Position numbers and translations under genes: made by a program. The notes under the pieces were generated by a model. The model was not told where the DNA came from, searched no databases, and saw nothing but the letters and a program-made list of their open reading frames with translations. From positions 1 through 14,660 of the forward strand of contig JAEENZ010000003.1 of NCBI GenBank assembly GCA_016283985.1: DNA of 14,660 nucleotides. Direction: 5' to 3'. Shown in pieces: positions 4,753-12,403 of this stretch. The stretch's first letter is position 1. Each line of letters begins with the position of its first letter. The stretch is from Bacteroidales bacterium (GTDB taxonomy: Bacteria > Bacteroidota > Bacteroidia > Bacteroidales > UBA932).

Positions 4753-7655
4753 TTAATGATAGCTTTGCCATTTCGGCCGTCCACGCAGACCGTCAGGGGG
4801 CTCTCCACCCGGATATGACGTATGAACGCGCTCTCGCTTATCGCCGGCATGGACTCAAGCCTGTTGAAGTCTATGAAGTCTGTACTCCGGGAGAACTCAT
4901 CCACGGAGATGTATCCGGCGTTGAACGACGTCAGGTTCTGGAAGAAGTGCGAACCTTGGCTGGGATCCACCCGAAAATCAGCCAGGGAGCACTCCACTAG
5001 AGCCTTGGCTTCGGATATGTCGCTCCATACGACGGGAATTCCCAGCGTAGGGATGCTGGAGCCCCAGCGTCCGTAGCCTATAAGCACATAGTTGCGGCCT
5101 TCATCCCGCAACCGTGCATTGATTTCCCGCAGTTCAGCCGCGATTTCCTGCGTGCGCATCTTGTCGAAGCTGTCCTTGCGGACATATACTATATCGTTGA
5201 GTTCCGGGATCCATCCGGTTCCAAGGGCACAGGAGGAGCGGATGAAGGCGTCGCTTTCGTCAATGCTCTTCCAGTCCACCTCGGTCTTCATGCTGTCCGA
5301 AGAGATGGGGCGTATCTGCAGAAGATGGAAAAGCCGGTTCTCCAGGTCGGCGGCGAACTCGAGTTCCACGCTGCACTTCATCTCGTCGGCCGCGATCTTC
5401 AGGAGTTCCTTCAGGATCTCCGCAAGAGGGAAGGTGCCGTAACGCAGAATGTGGGCGAAGGTGACCGCTTTCGGGCCGTTGGCCATGGGAGAATCCACAA
5501 TGCGCTGATTCTCAAAATCATAAGTGGAAACCACCTTTGCGAATTCTCGGAACTTTCCGCAGTCCGAAATGGGGATGCGTTCAAGGTTGACGGCATCGTC
5601 CACCGAAGTCTTGAACTTGCCCGGAAGCAGGTTAAGCGCATACATGACCTGCTGGGTATCCCTCATGGTGAGTTCGGGGGTTGAGGTCTGCAGCACGTTC
5701 TTCGGGTAGAAGGGCGAAAAGCGCAGCACCTGCTCCCCGTCCACCACGGCCTTCCCTAGGCCGAAGGCTATCTTGGCTATGCCCTCGTCGGCCTTCTCAT
5801 ATCCCACTGGATAGAAGTTGACCGAGCGGGCCACGCCGGACAGGGTGGGGAAGAAGTAACCGCTGTCTTCCGTGCCGCTGATTTCCTGGAGGATGATGCC
5901 CATCTTCTCTTCGGAAATTACGTTTGCTGTGGCGGTGATGTATCCTCTGGAAGATGCGTAATACACCGAAGCGTACACGCTCTTGATGGCGTTGGCGAGC
6001 AGGCGCAACTGCTGGTCTTCATTCTCGGTGCGGGGAATCATATAGGTTGAGTACACACCCGCAAACGGCTGATAGTAAGAATCTTCCAGCTTTGAAGAAG
6101 AGCGGATGGCCAGGGGTTTGTCCACCTGGCGGATGAAAATGCGCAGGGCATCTACAAGATCTGCCGGAAGAGTGGAAGAAACGAACTGGGTGAGCAGTTC
6201 GCTATCCGCCAGGTCGGAGTTTATCACATACTGCAGGCCGTTTTCGAGGATGAAACGGTCGAAGTAGTCGGTGGAGATGACGAGGGTGCGCGGCACCAGC
6301 AGGCGTACGCCTTCCCACCTGTCGTAGAGCTTGTACTTATAGAGGAGATGGCTGAGGAATGCGAGTCCGCGAGCCTTTCCGCCTATGGATCCTTCACCTA
6401 TCCGCGCAAAGCCGATGGTGTCGTTGTAGGTATCAGGGATGAACTTCGCCACCACGCCGAGGGCCTGGGATATGCGGTATTCGTGAATTCTGGCCACTAC
6501 GTCCTTTCGGAGGGTTTCCGTGTCGGGATAGCTGGTATATTTGATGGCATTTCCGGCCTGGAATATGCCTCGTGCCAGCAGCCAGCGGGAGATATAGTTC
6601 TTGGCCTGCAGTTCGGCCAGATAGCTTCCGGGAAGGGTGGATATGATGCGCTCCGCGCCCTGGAGGTCGTCCGCACGGGCGATCTGGCGGAGTTTACTGT
6701 CTGCCACCACGAAGTCGCCGAAACCGAACTCGCGCCCGATGTACTCTCCAAGCTCGTGGATGAGGGTTTTCGAGCGTTTCATCAGGAATCCCGCCCCGAG
6801 GCTCTCGGCCACGCTGCGCATGCTTTCCTGCGAAGACTGCATCAGGATGGGCATCTTGGGAACCTCCCGGCGAATGAGCTTGCAGAGTTCTACGCCGGCG
6901 TCCAGTTTCTCGTCCGAGGATTTGTCGCCGCGGTGCAGCACGAAGCCGATATCCGAAATAACGCCCAGCATCTGCTCCTTATAGCGCTCGAAAGTGGACA
7001 CCGCATCGTCGTAGTTGGTGGCAAGGAGAATCTTGGGCCTTGCGCGTTTGCGGAAAACCTGCTGCTCCTCGTTCAGGGCGTCCTTCAGCGCAGCGATGTT
7101 CTGCTGCAGCACGAGCTTGTAGAGCAGGGTAAGATAGGATGAATAATAGCGGACGGAATCCTCCACCAGCAGGATGCACTGCACGCTGCCTTCGAGGATG
7201 TCGTCGTCTGCGTTCATCCTGTCTTCCAGGAGTTTGATGATGGCGATGATGAGGTCGGTGGAGCCGCTCCAGCAGAACGCATAGTCTATGCTGCTGCGGT
7301 CCCGGTTCTGCATCTTGCGCCAGACCTCCTTGGAATAGGGTGTCAGCAGCACTATGGGCGTGTCGGGGTCGCTTGCCTTCATCTTTCCGGAGAAATCGAA
7401 CACGTCTACCTCTCCCACGTTGTACATGGTGATGACGAGGTCGAAGCGTTCGCCTCCGGCCACCAGCTCGAGGGCTTCCGCCGTGGTTTCCACACGCTCG
7501 AAAACCGGGGGATTGGTGAGGTTCAGCTCGGAATACTCGCGCGAGATGCGCATACCCAGGCTGCCGTCCTCCTCAAGCGAGAAATTGTCGTAGTTGTTGC
7601 ACACCAGCAGGACTCTGCGGATGCGTCGGCTCATCAGTGTTGCGTTACCAGCCAT
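4749..7655 (-). CDS. Receiver-like / PEP-pyruvate-binding ATP-grasp protein (PEP-synthase-like, no swivel or PEP barrel)
   Basis: The protein has 968 residues. Residues about 13-145 look like a degenerate receiver domain. Residues about 158-310 form a better one, with the acidic pair in LLVEDS (E165, D166), a likely phospho-acceptor D235 in VISDIGF, SS at 274-275 and K293. An extra helical stretch lies between the acidic pair and D235. Residues about 415-785 match the PPDK/PEP-synthase N-terminal ATP-grasp domain: GGKARGLAFL (425-434), RSSSKLEDS...FAG (518-533), IILQEISG, GLGKAVVDGE (632-641) and the closing LLQIRP (778-783). The last ~185 residues hold GYGRWGS (860-866), LGIPVVW and DPSQGSHFFQNLTS (897-910). 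They do not show the GG.T.H phosphohistidine swivel or the PEP-binding barrel. True PEP synthase activity is therefore doubtful; regulated ATP-dependent phosphotransfer is inferred. It starts 5 nt after gdhA without a visible ribosome site; ATG at 7634 is an alternative start. Confidence 0.78.
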   Translation of the reverse strand: MAGNATLMSRRIRRVLLVCNNYDNFSLEEDGSLGMRISREYSELNLTNPPVFERVETTAEALELVAGGERFDLVITMYNVGEVDVFDFSGKMKASDPDTPIVLLTPYSKEVWRKMQNRDRSSIDYAFCWSGSTDLIIAIIKLLEDRMNADDDILEGSVQCILLVEDSVRYYSSYLTLLYKLVLQQNIAALKDALNEEQQVFRKRARPKILLATNYDDAVSTFERYKEQMLGVISDIGFVLHRGDKSSDEKLDAGVELCKLIRREVPKMPILMQSSQESMRSVAESLGAGFLMKRSKTLIHELGEYIGREFGFGDFVVADSKLRQIARADDLQGAERIISTLPGSYLAELQAKNYISRWLLARGIFQAGNAIKYTSYPDTETLRKDVVARIHEYRISQALGVVAKFIPDTYNDTIGFARIGEGSIGGKARGLAFLSHLLYKYKLYDRWEGVRLLVPRTLVISTDYFDRFILENGLQYVINSDLADSELLTQFVSSTLPADLVDALRIFIRQVDKPLAIRSSSKLEDSYYQPFAGVYSTYMIPRTENEDQQLRLLANAIKSVYASVYYASSRGYITATANVISEEKMGIILQEISGTEDSGYFFPTLSGVARSVNFYPVGYEKADEGIAKIAFGLGKAVVDGEQVLRFSPFYPKNVLQTSTPELTMRDTQQVMYALNLLPGKFKTSVDDAVNLERIPISDCGKFREFAKVVSTYDFENQRIVDSPMANGPKAVTFAHILRYGTFPLAEILKELLKIAADEMKCSVELEFAADLENRLFHLLQIRPISSDSMKTEVDWKSIDESDAFIRSSCALGTGWIPELNDIVYVRKDSFDKMRTQEIAAELREINARLRDEGRNYVLIGYGRWGSSIPTLGIPVVWSDISEAKALVECSLADFRVDPSQGSHFFQNLTSFNAGYISVDEFSRSTDFIDFNRLESMPAISESAFIRHIRVESPLTVCVDGRNGKAIIK

Positions 7656-7660
7656 AAAAA

Positions 7661-9016
7661 CTAAACTATACCCTGGTCAAGCATGGCGCCCGCAACCTTT
7701 ATGAAGGCGGCAAGGTTCGCTCCCTTGACATAATTGACGTAACCGTCCTCTTCGGTGCCGTACTTCAGGCATGCGTCATGTATGTCGGACATGATGCGCC
7801 TGAGGTGTCCGTCTACTTCTTCCGCGGTCCAGTGCTGCCGGATGGAATTCTGGCTCATCTCCAGGCCGGAAGTGGCCACTCCACCTGCATTGGATGCCTT
7901 TCCGGGGGAATAAAGGATCTTCGCGTTGCGGAAGATCTCTATGGCCTCGGGAGTGGAAGGCATGTTGGCACCTTCTGCCACGCAGAAGCATCCACCTTTG
8001 ATCAGGTTCTCCGCATCGGCCTTTTCGATTTCATTCTGGGTGGCGCAGGGGAGAGCGATGTCGCAGGGAATGCGCCAGGGACGCTCGCCCGGATAATAAG
8101 TGGCGCCCGAATACTTCTGCACATATTCCTTGATGCGCCCGCGGCGGATGTTCTTCAACTCGAAGACATACTTCCATTTTTCTTCGTCCAGGCCTTCGGG
8201 ATCGTATATGAATCCGTCCGAATCTGACATCGTAACCACCTTCGCACCCAGGCGCAGGGCCTTCTGGGCGGCAAACTGTGCCACGTTTCCGGAACCGGAA
8301 ACAAGAACCGTCCTGCCTGCGAAGGACTGCCCCTTCGTGGCAAGCATCTGCTCTGCAAAATAGCAAAGTCCGTATCCGGTGGCTTCCGGGCGCAGAAGGG
8401 ATCCGCCCCAGGCAAGCCCCTTTCCGGTAAGAGTGCCGGTGAATTCATCGCGCAGCCGCTTGTACTGGCCGAACAGGTATCCGATCTCGCGTCCGCCCAC
8501 GCCTATGTCGCCGGCGGGGACGTCGGTATCAGCTCCTATATGCTTGCTGAGTTCCGTCATGAAGCTCTGGCAGAAGCGCATTACCTCCGCATCGGACTTG
8601 CCGCGGGGATTGAAATCCGATCCTCCCTTCGCCCCGCCCATGGGCAGGGTGGTGAGGCTGTTCTTGAAAGTCTGCTCGAAGGCGAGGAATTTCATGATGC
8701 TGAGATTCACGCTGGGGTGGAAGCGGATGCCGCCTTTGTACGGACCCAGCGCGCTGTTGCACTGCACGCGGAATCCGCGGTTGATCTGAAGTTCGCCCCG
8801 GTCGTCTGTCCAGGGAACCCGGAAGATGAAGATGCGTTCCGGTTCTGCGATACGTTCAAGGACCTTCTGGTCGATGAGATAGGGATTGGCGGTAATATAG
8901 GGCGCGATGCTTTCCGCTACTTCGCGTACCGCCTGATGGAATTCAGGTTCACCCGGGTTGCGTGCGATCAGCCCGGCCATGAATCCATCCAGATACTTCT
9001 GTGTGAAACCGTCCAT
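7661..9016 (-). CDS. gdhA: Glutamate dehydrogenase, NADP-type
   Basis: The protein has 451 residues, the usual length for the hexameric bacterial enzyme. It interconverts 2-oxoglutarate plus ammonium and glutamate in the cytoplasm. The glutamate-binding region reads GPYKGGIRFHP (91-101) and PMGGAKGGSDF (125-135), with the catalytic Lys at 130. PAGDIGVGGREIG supplies the catalytic Asp170. The Rossmann motif is SGSGNVAQFAAQ (240-251), followed by SDSDG (264-268), which fits the NADP(H)-dependent biosynthetic class; cofactor choice is inferred from similarity. The ATG at 9016 is preferred over TTG at 9022 because AGAAGG (9030-9025) is a good ribosome site 8 nt upstream. It heads an operon with the receiver/ATP-grasp gene and nhaC, and is divergent from obg. 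Confidence 0.95.
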   Translation of the reverse strand: MDGFTQKYLDGFMAGLIARNPGEPEFHQAVREVAESIAPYITANPYLIDQKVLERIAEPERIFIFRVPWTDDRGELQINRGFRVQCNSALGPYKGGIRFHPSVNLSIMKFLAFEQTFKNSLTTLPMGGAKGGSDFNPRGKSDAEVMRFCQSFMTELSKHIGADTDVPAGDIGVGGREIGYLFGQYKRLRDEFTGTLTGKGLAWGGSLLRPEATGYGLCYFAEQMLATKGQSFAGRTVLVSGSGNVAQFAAQKALRLGAKVVTMSDSDGFIYDPEGLDEEKWKYVFELKNIRRGRIKEYVQKYSGATYYPGERPWRIPCDIALPCATQNEIEKADAENLIKGGCFCVAEGANMPSTPEAIEIFRNAKILYSPGKASNAGGVATSGLEMSQNSIRQHWTAEEVDGHLRRIMSDIHDACLKYGTEEDGYVNYVKGANLAAFIKVAGAMLDQGIV

Positions 9017-9024
9017 AAACAATA

Positions 9025-9030
9025 CCTTCT
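9025..9030 (-). promoter_or_regulatory. Shine-Dalgarno site of gdhA
   Basis: AGAAGG lies 8 nt upstream of the ATG at 9016 on the minus strand. It supports that start over the TTG two codons earlier. It stands out because most other starts in the window rely on overlaps or very short leaders. Confidence 0.6.
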
Positions 9031-9050
9031 GATAATACTACTAACAAATG

Positions 9051-9058
9051 CAAAGTTA
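9051..9058 (-). promoter_or_regulatory. gdhA: -7 box of the gdhA operon
   Basis: On the minus strand this reads TAACTTTG, an exact match to TAnnTTTG. It would give a leader of about 28-30 nt that contains the AGAAGG ribosome site. No clear TTTG -33 element is present; the expected -33 position falls on the obg -7 box. Confidence 0.65.
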
Positions 9059-9079
9059 AAAAAATCCTATAAAAATATT

Positions 9080-9087
9080 TACCTTTG
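9080..9087 (+). promoter_or_regulatory. obg: -7 box of obg
   Basis: TACCTTTG is an exact match to TAnnTTTG and ends 6 nt before the ATG at 9094, so the obg transcript is probably leaderless or nearly so. Its expected -33 position (about 9056-9059) coincides with the gdhA -7 box on the opposite strand. Confidence 0.65.
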
Positions 9088-9093
9088 CATATT

Positions 9094-10086
9094 ATGGCAG
9101 AATCCAATTTCATAGACTACGTCAAGATACATTGCGCATCGGGCCACGGTGGCGCGGGGAGCGCACACCTGCTGAGAGCGAAGTATGTGCCCAAGGGCGG
9201 GCCGGACGGCGGCGACGGGGGCCGCGGGGGCCATATAATCCTTCGTTGCAATCCGCAGTTCTGGACCCTGATCCACCTGAAGTACCGCAAGAACGTGATC
9301 GCCGAGGACGGCGAGAAGGGGGGTGCGGCCCTGCGTCATGGCAAGAACGGGGAGGATATCTACCTCGACGTGCCCGTGGGCACGACCGTGAAGGATGCCG
9401 AGACGGGCGAGGTGGTGATGGACCTGACGGAGGCCGGAGAGGAGCGCATCCTCTGCAAAGGCGGCCGCGGGGGTCTCGGAAACGACAATTTCAAGACGGC
9501 CACGCTGCAGACTCCGCGTTTCGCCCAGCCGGGCGAGGAAGGGGAGGACGGATGGTTCATCCTCGAGCTCAAGCTCCTCGCGGACGTGGGCCTGGTGGGA
9601 TTCCCCAACGCGGGAAAATCCACCCTGCTGGCTACGGTCACCTCTGCCAAACCGAAGATAGCGAACTACGCATTCACTACCCTGGAACCCAATCTGGGCA
9701 TAGTCAAGTACTACGACGACAAGTCGTTCGTCATCGCTGACATCCCCGGAATAATCGAGGGTGCTCACGAAGGCCGCGGCATAGGCGACAGGTTCCTCCG
9801 CCACATCGAGCGTAACAGCGTGCTGCTGTTCATGGTGTCGGTGGAGGAGGATGACATCGCCGCAACATATGAAACGCTTCTTAACGAACTTCGCCTCTAT
9901 AACCCGGAACTGCTTGTAAAAGAACGGCTTCTGGCCATCACCAAGTGCGACATGGTGGATGAATCCCTCGAAAAGGAAATAGAACCCACCCTGCCTGAAG
10001 GAGTGCCCCACATATTCATATCTTCCGTCAGCGGAGAGGGTATGAAAGAACTCGTCGACATGCTGTGGAGGGCATTGCAGAAATGA
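9094..10086 (+). CDS. obg: Obg family GTPase
   Basis: The protein has 330 residues, the core length of Obg without long C-terminal extensions. Residues 1-160 form the glycine-rich Obg fold (VKIHCASGHGGAGSAHL, GGPDGGDGGRGG, GGRGGLGNDNFKT). The GTPase domain follows, with G1 GFPNAGKST (169-177), switch region FTTLEPN (194-200), G3 DIPG (216-219), G4 TKCD (283-286) and G5 SSVSGEG (310-316). Obg binds the large ribosomal subunit late in assembly and links ribosome maturation to growth and the stringent response. The ATG at 9094 is chosen because the Obg domain starts there (MAESNFIDYV) and because the in-frame TTG at 9085 lies inside the promoter. The TGA overlaps the ATG of the PAP2 gene (ATGA), so both are probably translated from one transcript. 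Confidence 0.96.
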   Translation: MAESNFIDYVKIHCASGHGGAGSAHLLRAKYVPKGGPDGGDGGRGGHIILRCNPQFWTLIHLKYRKNVIAEDGEKGGAALRHGKNGEDIYLDVPVGTTVKDAETGEVVMDLTEAGEERILCKGGRGGLGNDNFKTATLQTPRFAQPGEEGEDGWFILELKLLADVGLVGFPNAGKSTLLATVTSAKPKIANYAFTTLEPNLGIVKYYDDKSFVIADIPGIIEGAHEGRGIGDRFLRHIERNSVLLFMVSVEEDDIAATYETLLNELRLYNPELLVKERLLAITKCDMVDESLEKEIEPTLPEGVPHIFISSVSGEGMKELVDMLWRALQK

Positions 10087-10673
10087 CGGGCTGGCTGGAA
10101 ATGCTCGACCGCGACGCCACCCTGGCGATAAACGGTTTCGGTGGTGGTTTTACCGATGCGGTGATGCCTGTGCTGAGCAACCGCGTGGTCATGATTCCCA
10201 TATATCTCCTACTGATTTGGTATCTCTGGCGCAGGCTTGGATGGAAAAAGACCCTGCTGATCCTGCTGACCGTCGCGCTTGCGGTCGGGGCTACGGACCA
10301 GATAGCCAATCTGGTGAAGAACGCCTTCCAGCGCTTCCGTCCCTGCTGGGACGACTACATGGTCGACAACGGCCTGAAGATACTGGAAAGGAAAGGCGGC
10401 AGCTATGGATTCTTTTCCGCCCATGCCGCAACCTGTGCCGGCGTCGCCACCAGCGTGCTGTATCTGCTCCGGAAATGGGGCGATGGCCGCAGGGAAAGGC
10501 TCCTGGCTGGGCTTCTGGTGTTCTGGGTGGCAGCTGTAAGCATCAGCCGCATATATGTAGGAAAGCATTTCCTGGGCGACATCCTGGTTGGCGCGCTGGC
10601 GGGAATAATAATTGCAAGGATAATATGCGGCATTGTCGATTGGGCCGTAAACAAATTTTTGCTAAATTTGTAG
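10083..10673 (+). CDS. PAP2-superfamily membrane phosphatase
   Basis: The protein has 196 residues and about five to six membrane segments. The phosphatase signature is in order: K79 to R86-P87 (KNAFQRFRP), FSAH at 111-114 where the family usually has PSGH, and SR (155-156) to H162 and D166 (SRIYVGKHFLGD). The catalytic Lys, Arg and both His residues are all present, so the enzyme should be active. Such proteins remove phosphate from isoprenyl pyrophosphates (undecaprenyl-PP recycling), phosphatidylglycerophosphate or lipid A; the sequence does not say which. The ATG at 10083 overlaps the obg stop (ATGA) and is preferred over an in-frame GTG at 10065. The parA promoter lies in its last 34 bp. 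Confidence 0.88.
   Translation: MTGWLEMLDRDATLAINGFGGGFTDAVMPVLSNRVVMIPIYLLLIWYLWRRLGWKKTLLILLTVALAVGATDQIANLVKNAFQRFRPCWDDYMVDNGLKILERKGGSYGFFSAHAATCAGVATSVLYLLRKWGDGRRERLLAGLLVFWVAAVSISRIYVGKHFLGDILVGALAGIIIARIICGIVDWAVNKFLLNL
10640..10670 (+). promoter_or_regulatory. Promoter of the parAB-DUF5683-mltD cluster
   Basis: TTG at 10640-10642 and TAAATTTG at 10663-10670 are separated by 20 nt and fit the Bacteroidota -33/-7 pattern; the -7 box is exact. Both lie within the final codons of the PAP2 gene. Transcription would begin roughly 15-18 nt before the parA ATG at 10693. Confidence 0.65.
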
Positions 10674-10692
10674 ATTGACAGAATTATACGGT

Positions 10693-11478
10693 ATGGGAAA
10701 GATCATCGCCATAGCTAACCAGAAGGGCGGAGTGGGCAAAACCACCACCGCCATCAACCTTTCGGCTTCTCTCGCAGTGCTCGAGAAGAAGGTGCTCATC
10801 ATCGACGCAGACCCTCAGGCCAATTCTACTTCCGGCCTCAATTTCTCGCCGGACGACGGCCAGAAGCGCACTCTCTACGAGGTGATGATCGGCGAGATCG
10901 GCATCGAAGACGCCCTCATCCAGACCGAAATGGCGGGCCTTCACCTGATTCCTTCCCACATTAACCTGGTCGGCGCGGAAATCGAGATGCTGGACATGCC
11001 CCAGCGCGAATCCGTGCTCAAGAAGGTGCTGGAGCCCATTAGGGACCGCTACGATTACATCGTAATCGACTGTTCCCCTTCGCTCGGACTCATCACCGTC
11101 AACTGCCTCACCGCCGCCGATTCCGTCATAATCCCCGTCCAGCCTGAATTCTTCGCCCTGGAGGGCCTCGGAAAGCTCCTGCAGACCATACGTCTGGTGC
11201 AGGGAGAAGTGAACCCGAACCTTACCATAGAAGGATTCCTCGTGACCATGTTCGACGGGCGCACCAAGGTCCACACCCAGGTGGTGGCCGAGCTTCGCGA
11301 GCATTTCAAGGAGATGGTCTTCCGCACCATAATCCAGCGTAATATCCGCCTCAGCGAAGCCCCCAGCCACGGCAAACCCATCATCCTTTACGATATCATG
11401 AGCAACGGCGCCAACAACTACATGAGCCTGGCGGCCGAAGTGCTCGAAAGAAATGGAGAGAAACAAAATGGCAGGTAA
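10693..11478 (+). CDS. parA: Chromosome-partitioning ATPase ParA (Soj)
   Basis: The protein has 261 residues, typical of the chromosomal short ParA/Soj type without an N-terminal helix-turn-helix. The deviant Walker A motif KGGVGKTT is at 11-18, the DADPQ switch at 38-42, and Walker B YIVIDCSP at 122-129. ATP-bound ParA dimers bind nucleoid DNA; ParB-parS complexes stimulate hydrolysis, which moves origins apart. The ATG at 10693 is used because the ParA fold begins immediately (MGKIIAIANQKGG); an in-frame TTG at 10675 would sit at the expected transcription start. It is the first gene of a cluster with its own promoter, and its 3' end overlaps parB. Confidence 0.95.
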   Translation: MGKIIAIANQKGGVGKTTTAINLSASLAVLEKKVLIIDADPQANSTSGLNFSPDDGQKRTLYEVMIGEIGIEDALIQTEMAGLHLIPSHINLVGAEIEMLDMPQRESVLKKVLEPIRDRYDYIVIDCSPSLGLITVNCLTAADSVIIPVQPEFFALEGLGKLLQTIRLVQGEVNPNLTIEGFLVTMFDGRTKVHTQVVAELREHFKEMVFRTIIQRNIRLSEAPSHGKPIILYDIMSNGANNYMSLAAEVLERNGEKQNGR

Positions 11479-12403
11479 AGAACCCCGCGGACTCGGCAAG
11501 GGCCTGAGCGCCCTGCTGGGAGAAGACGTGAACGTAGACCAGTTCCGCAAGCCGGTCGGCTATGTGAACAAGGAGATTGCCGGTGCGCGCCCCAGGCAGG
11601 ACTCTTCCGACGTGCTCCGCATCCCCATGGAGAAGGTGGAAGCCAACCCCTTCCAGCCCCGCATGGCTTTCGACCAGGACGCCCTCGATGAACTGGCCGC
11701 ATCCATCCGCACACTCGGGCTGATCCAGCCCATAACCGTCCGTAAGGTTTCCGACGGCCGCTACCAAATAATCAGCGGTGAGCGCCGCTTCAAGGCCTGC
11801 CGGATGGCTGGGATGTCGATGATACCTGCCTACGTGCGCGAAGCCGACGACCAGGGCATGCTGGAGATGGCGCTCGTGGAGAACATCCAGCGCGAGAACC
11901 TCGACCCGATCGAGACCGCCCTCAGCTTCCAGCGCCTGATAGACGAATGCAGCCTCACCCAGGAGGCCATGGCGGACAGGGTGGGGAAGAAGCGCGCCAG
12001 CGTGGCCAACACCCTGCGCCTTCTCAAACTTCCTGTCAAGATTCAGCACGACCTGAAAGTGAACCTGCTCAGCGTGGGGCACGCGAAGGTGCTTCTGGGC
12101 CTGCCCGATGCCGCATCGCAGGAGAAATTCTGCGACCTGGTGATCAAGGAAGGCCTCAGCGTCCGCGAACTCGAGGAACTGGTGCGCAAGTACCTGAAGA
12201 ATCCTTCCGCCGGCAAGAAGGCTCCCGCCCAGACGGAGCTCCCAGCCGAATACACGAAGATGCTCTCGCATATAGGCAAGTTCTTCTCCAACGACATTTC
12301 CGTCCGCCGCAGCGCTTCCGGCAAGGGAACGATGACAGTGAAGTTCGCTTCCGACGAGGAGGTGCAGCGTTTCCTGGAGGCACTTGAGAAGGCGGATATC
12401 TGA
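11468..12403 (+). CDS. parB: Chromosome-partitioning protein ParB (Spo0J)
   Basis: The protein has 311 residues. The N-terminal RGLGKGLSALLG (7-18) is the ParA-contact peptide seen in chromosomal ParBs. The ParB/Srx CTPase region contains NPFQPR (60-65), the CTP-binding GERRFKA (104-110) and ENIQREN (138-144). The central helix-turn-helix for parS recognition follows (LTQEAMADRVGKKRASVANTLRLL, starting at 163). The C-terminal dimerisation region ends in RFLEALEKADI. ParB loads at parS, slides as a CTP clamp and activates ParA. ATG at 11468 is chosen over ATG at 11453 because GGAG lies 9 nt upstream and the conserved N-terminus begins there. It overlaps parA by 11 nt, and its TGA shares a base with the next ATG. 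I found no parS site in the window. Confidence 0.94.
   Translation: MAGKEPRGLGKGLSALLGEDVNVDQFRKPVGYVNKEIAGARPRQDSSDVLRIPMEKVEANPFQPRMAFDQDALDELAASIRTLGLIQPITVRKVSDGRYQIISGERRFKACRMAGMSMIPAYVREADDQGMLEMALVENIQRENLDPIETALSFQRLIDECSLTQEAMADRVGKKRASVANTLRLLKLPVKIQHDLKVNLLSVGHAKVLLGLPDAASQEKFCDLVIKEGLSVRELEELVRKYLKNPSAGKKAPAQTELPAEYTKMLSHIGKFFSNDISVRRSASGKGTMTVKFASDEEVQRFLEALEKADI

Noticed and set aside
9079..10011. 310-codon open frame antisense to obg
   Set aside because: It mirrors the codon bias of obg, has no promoter or ribosome site, and gives a His/Val/Leu-rich product without recognisable motifs.
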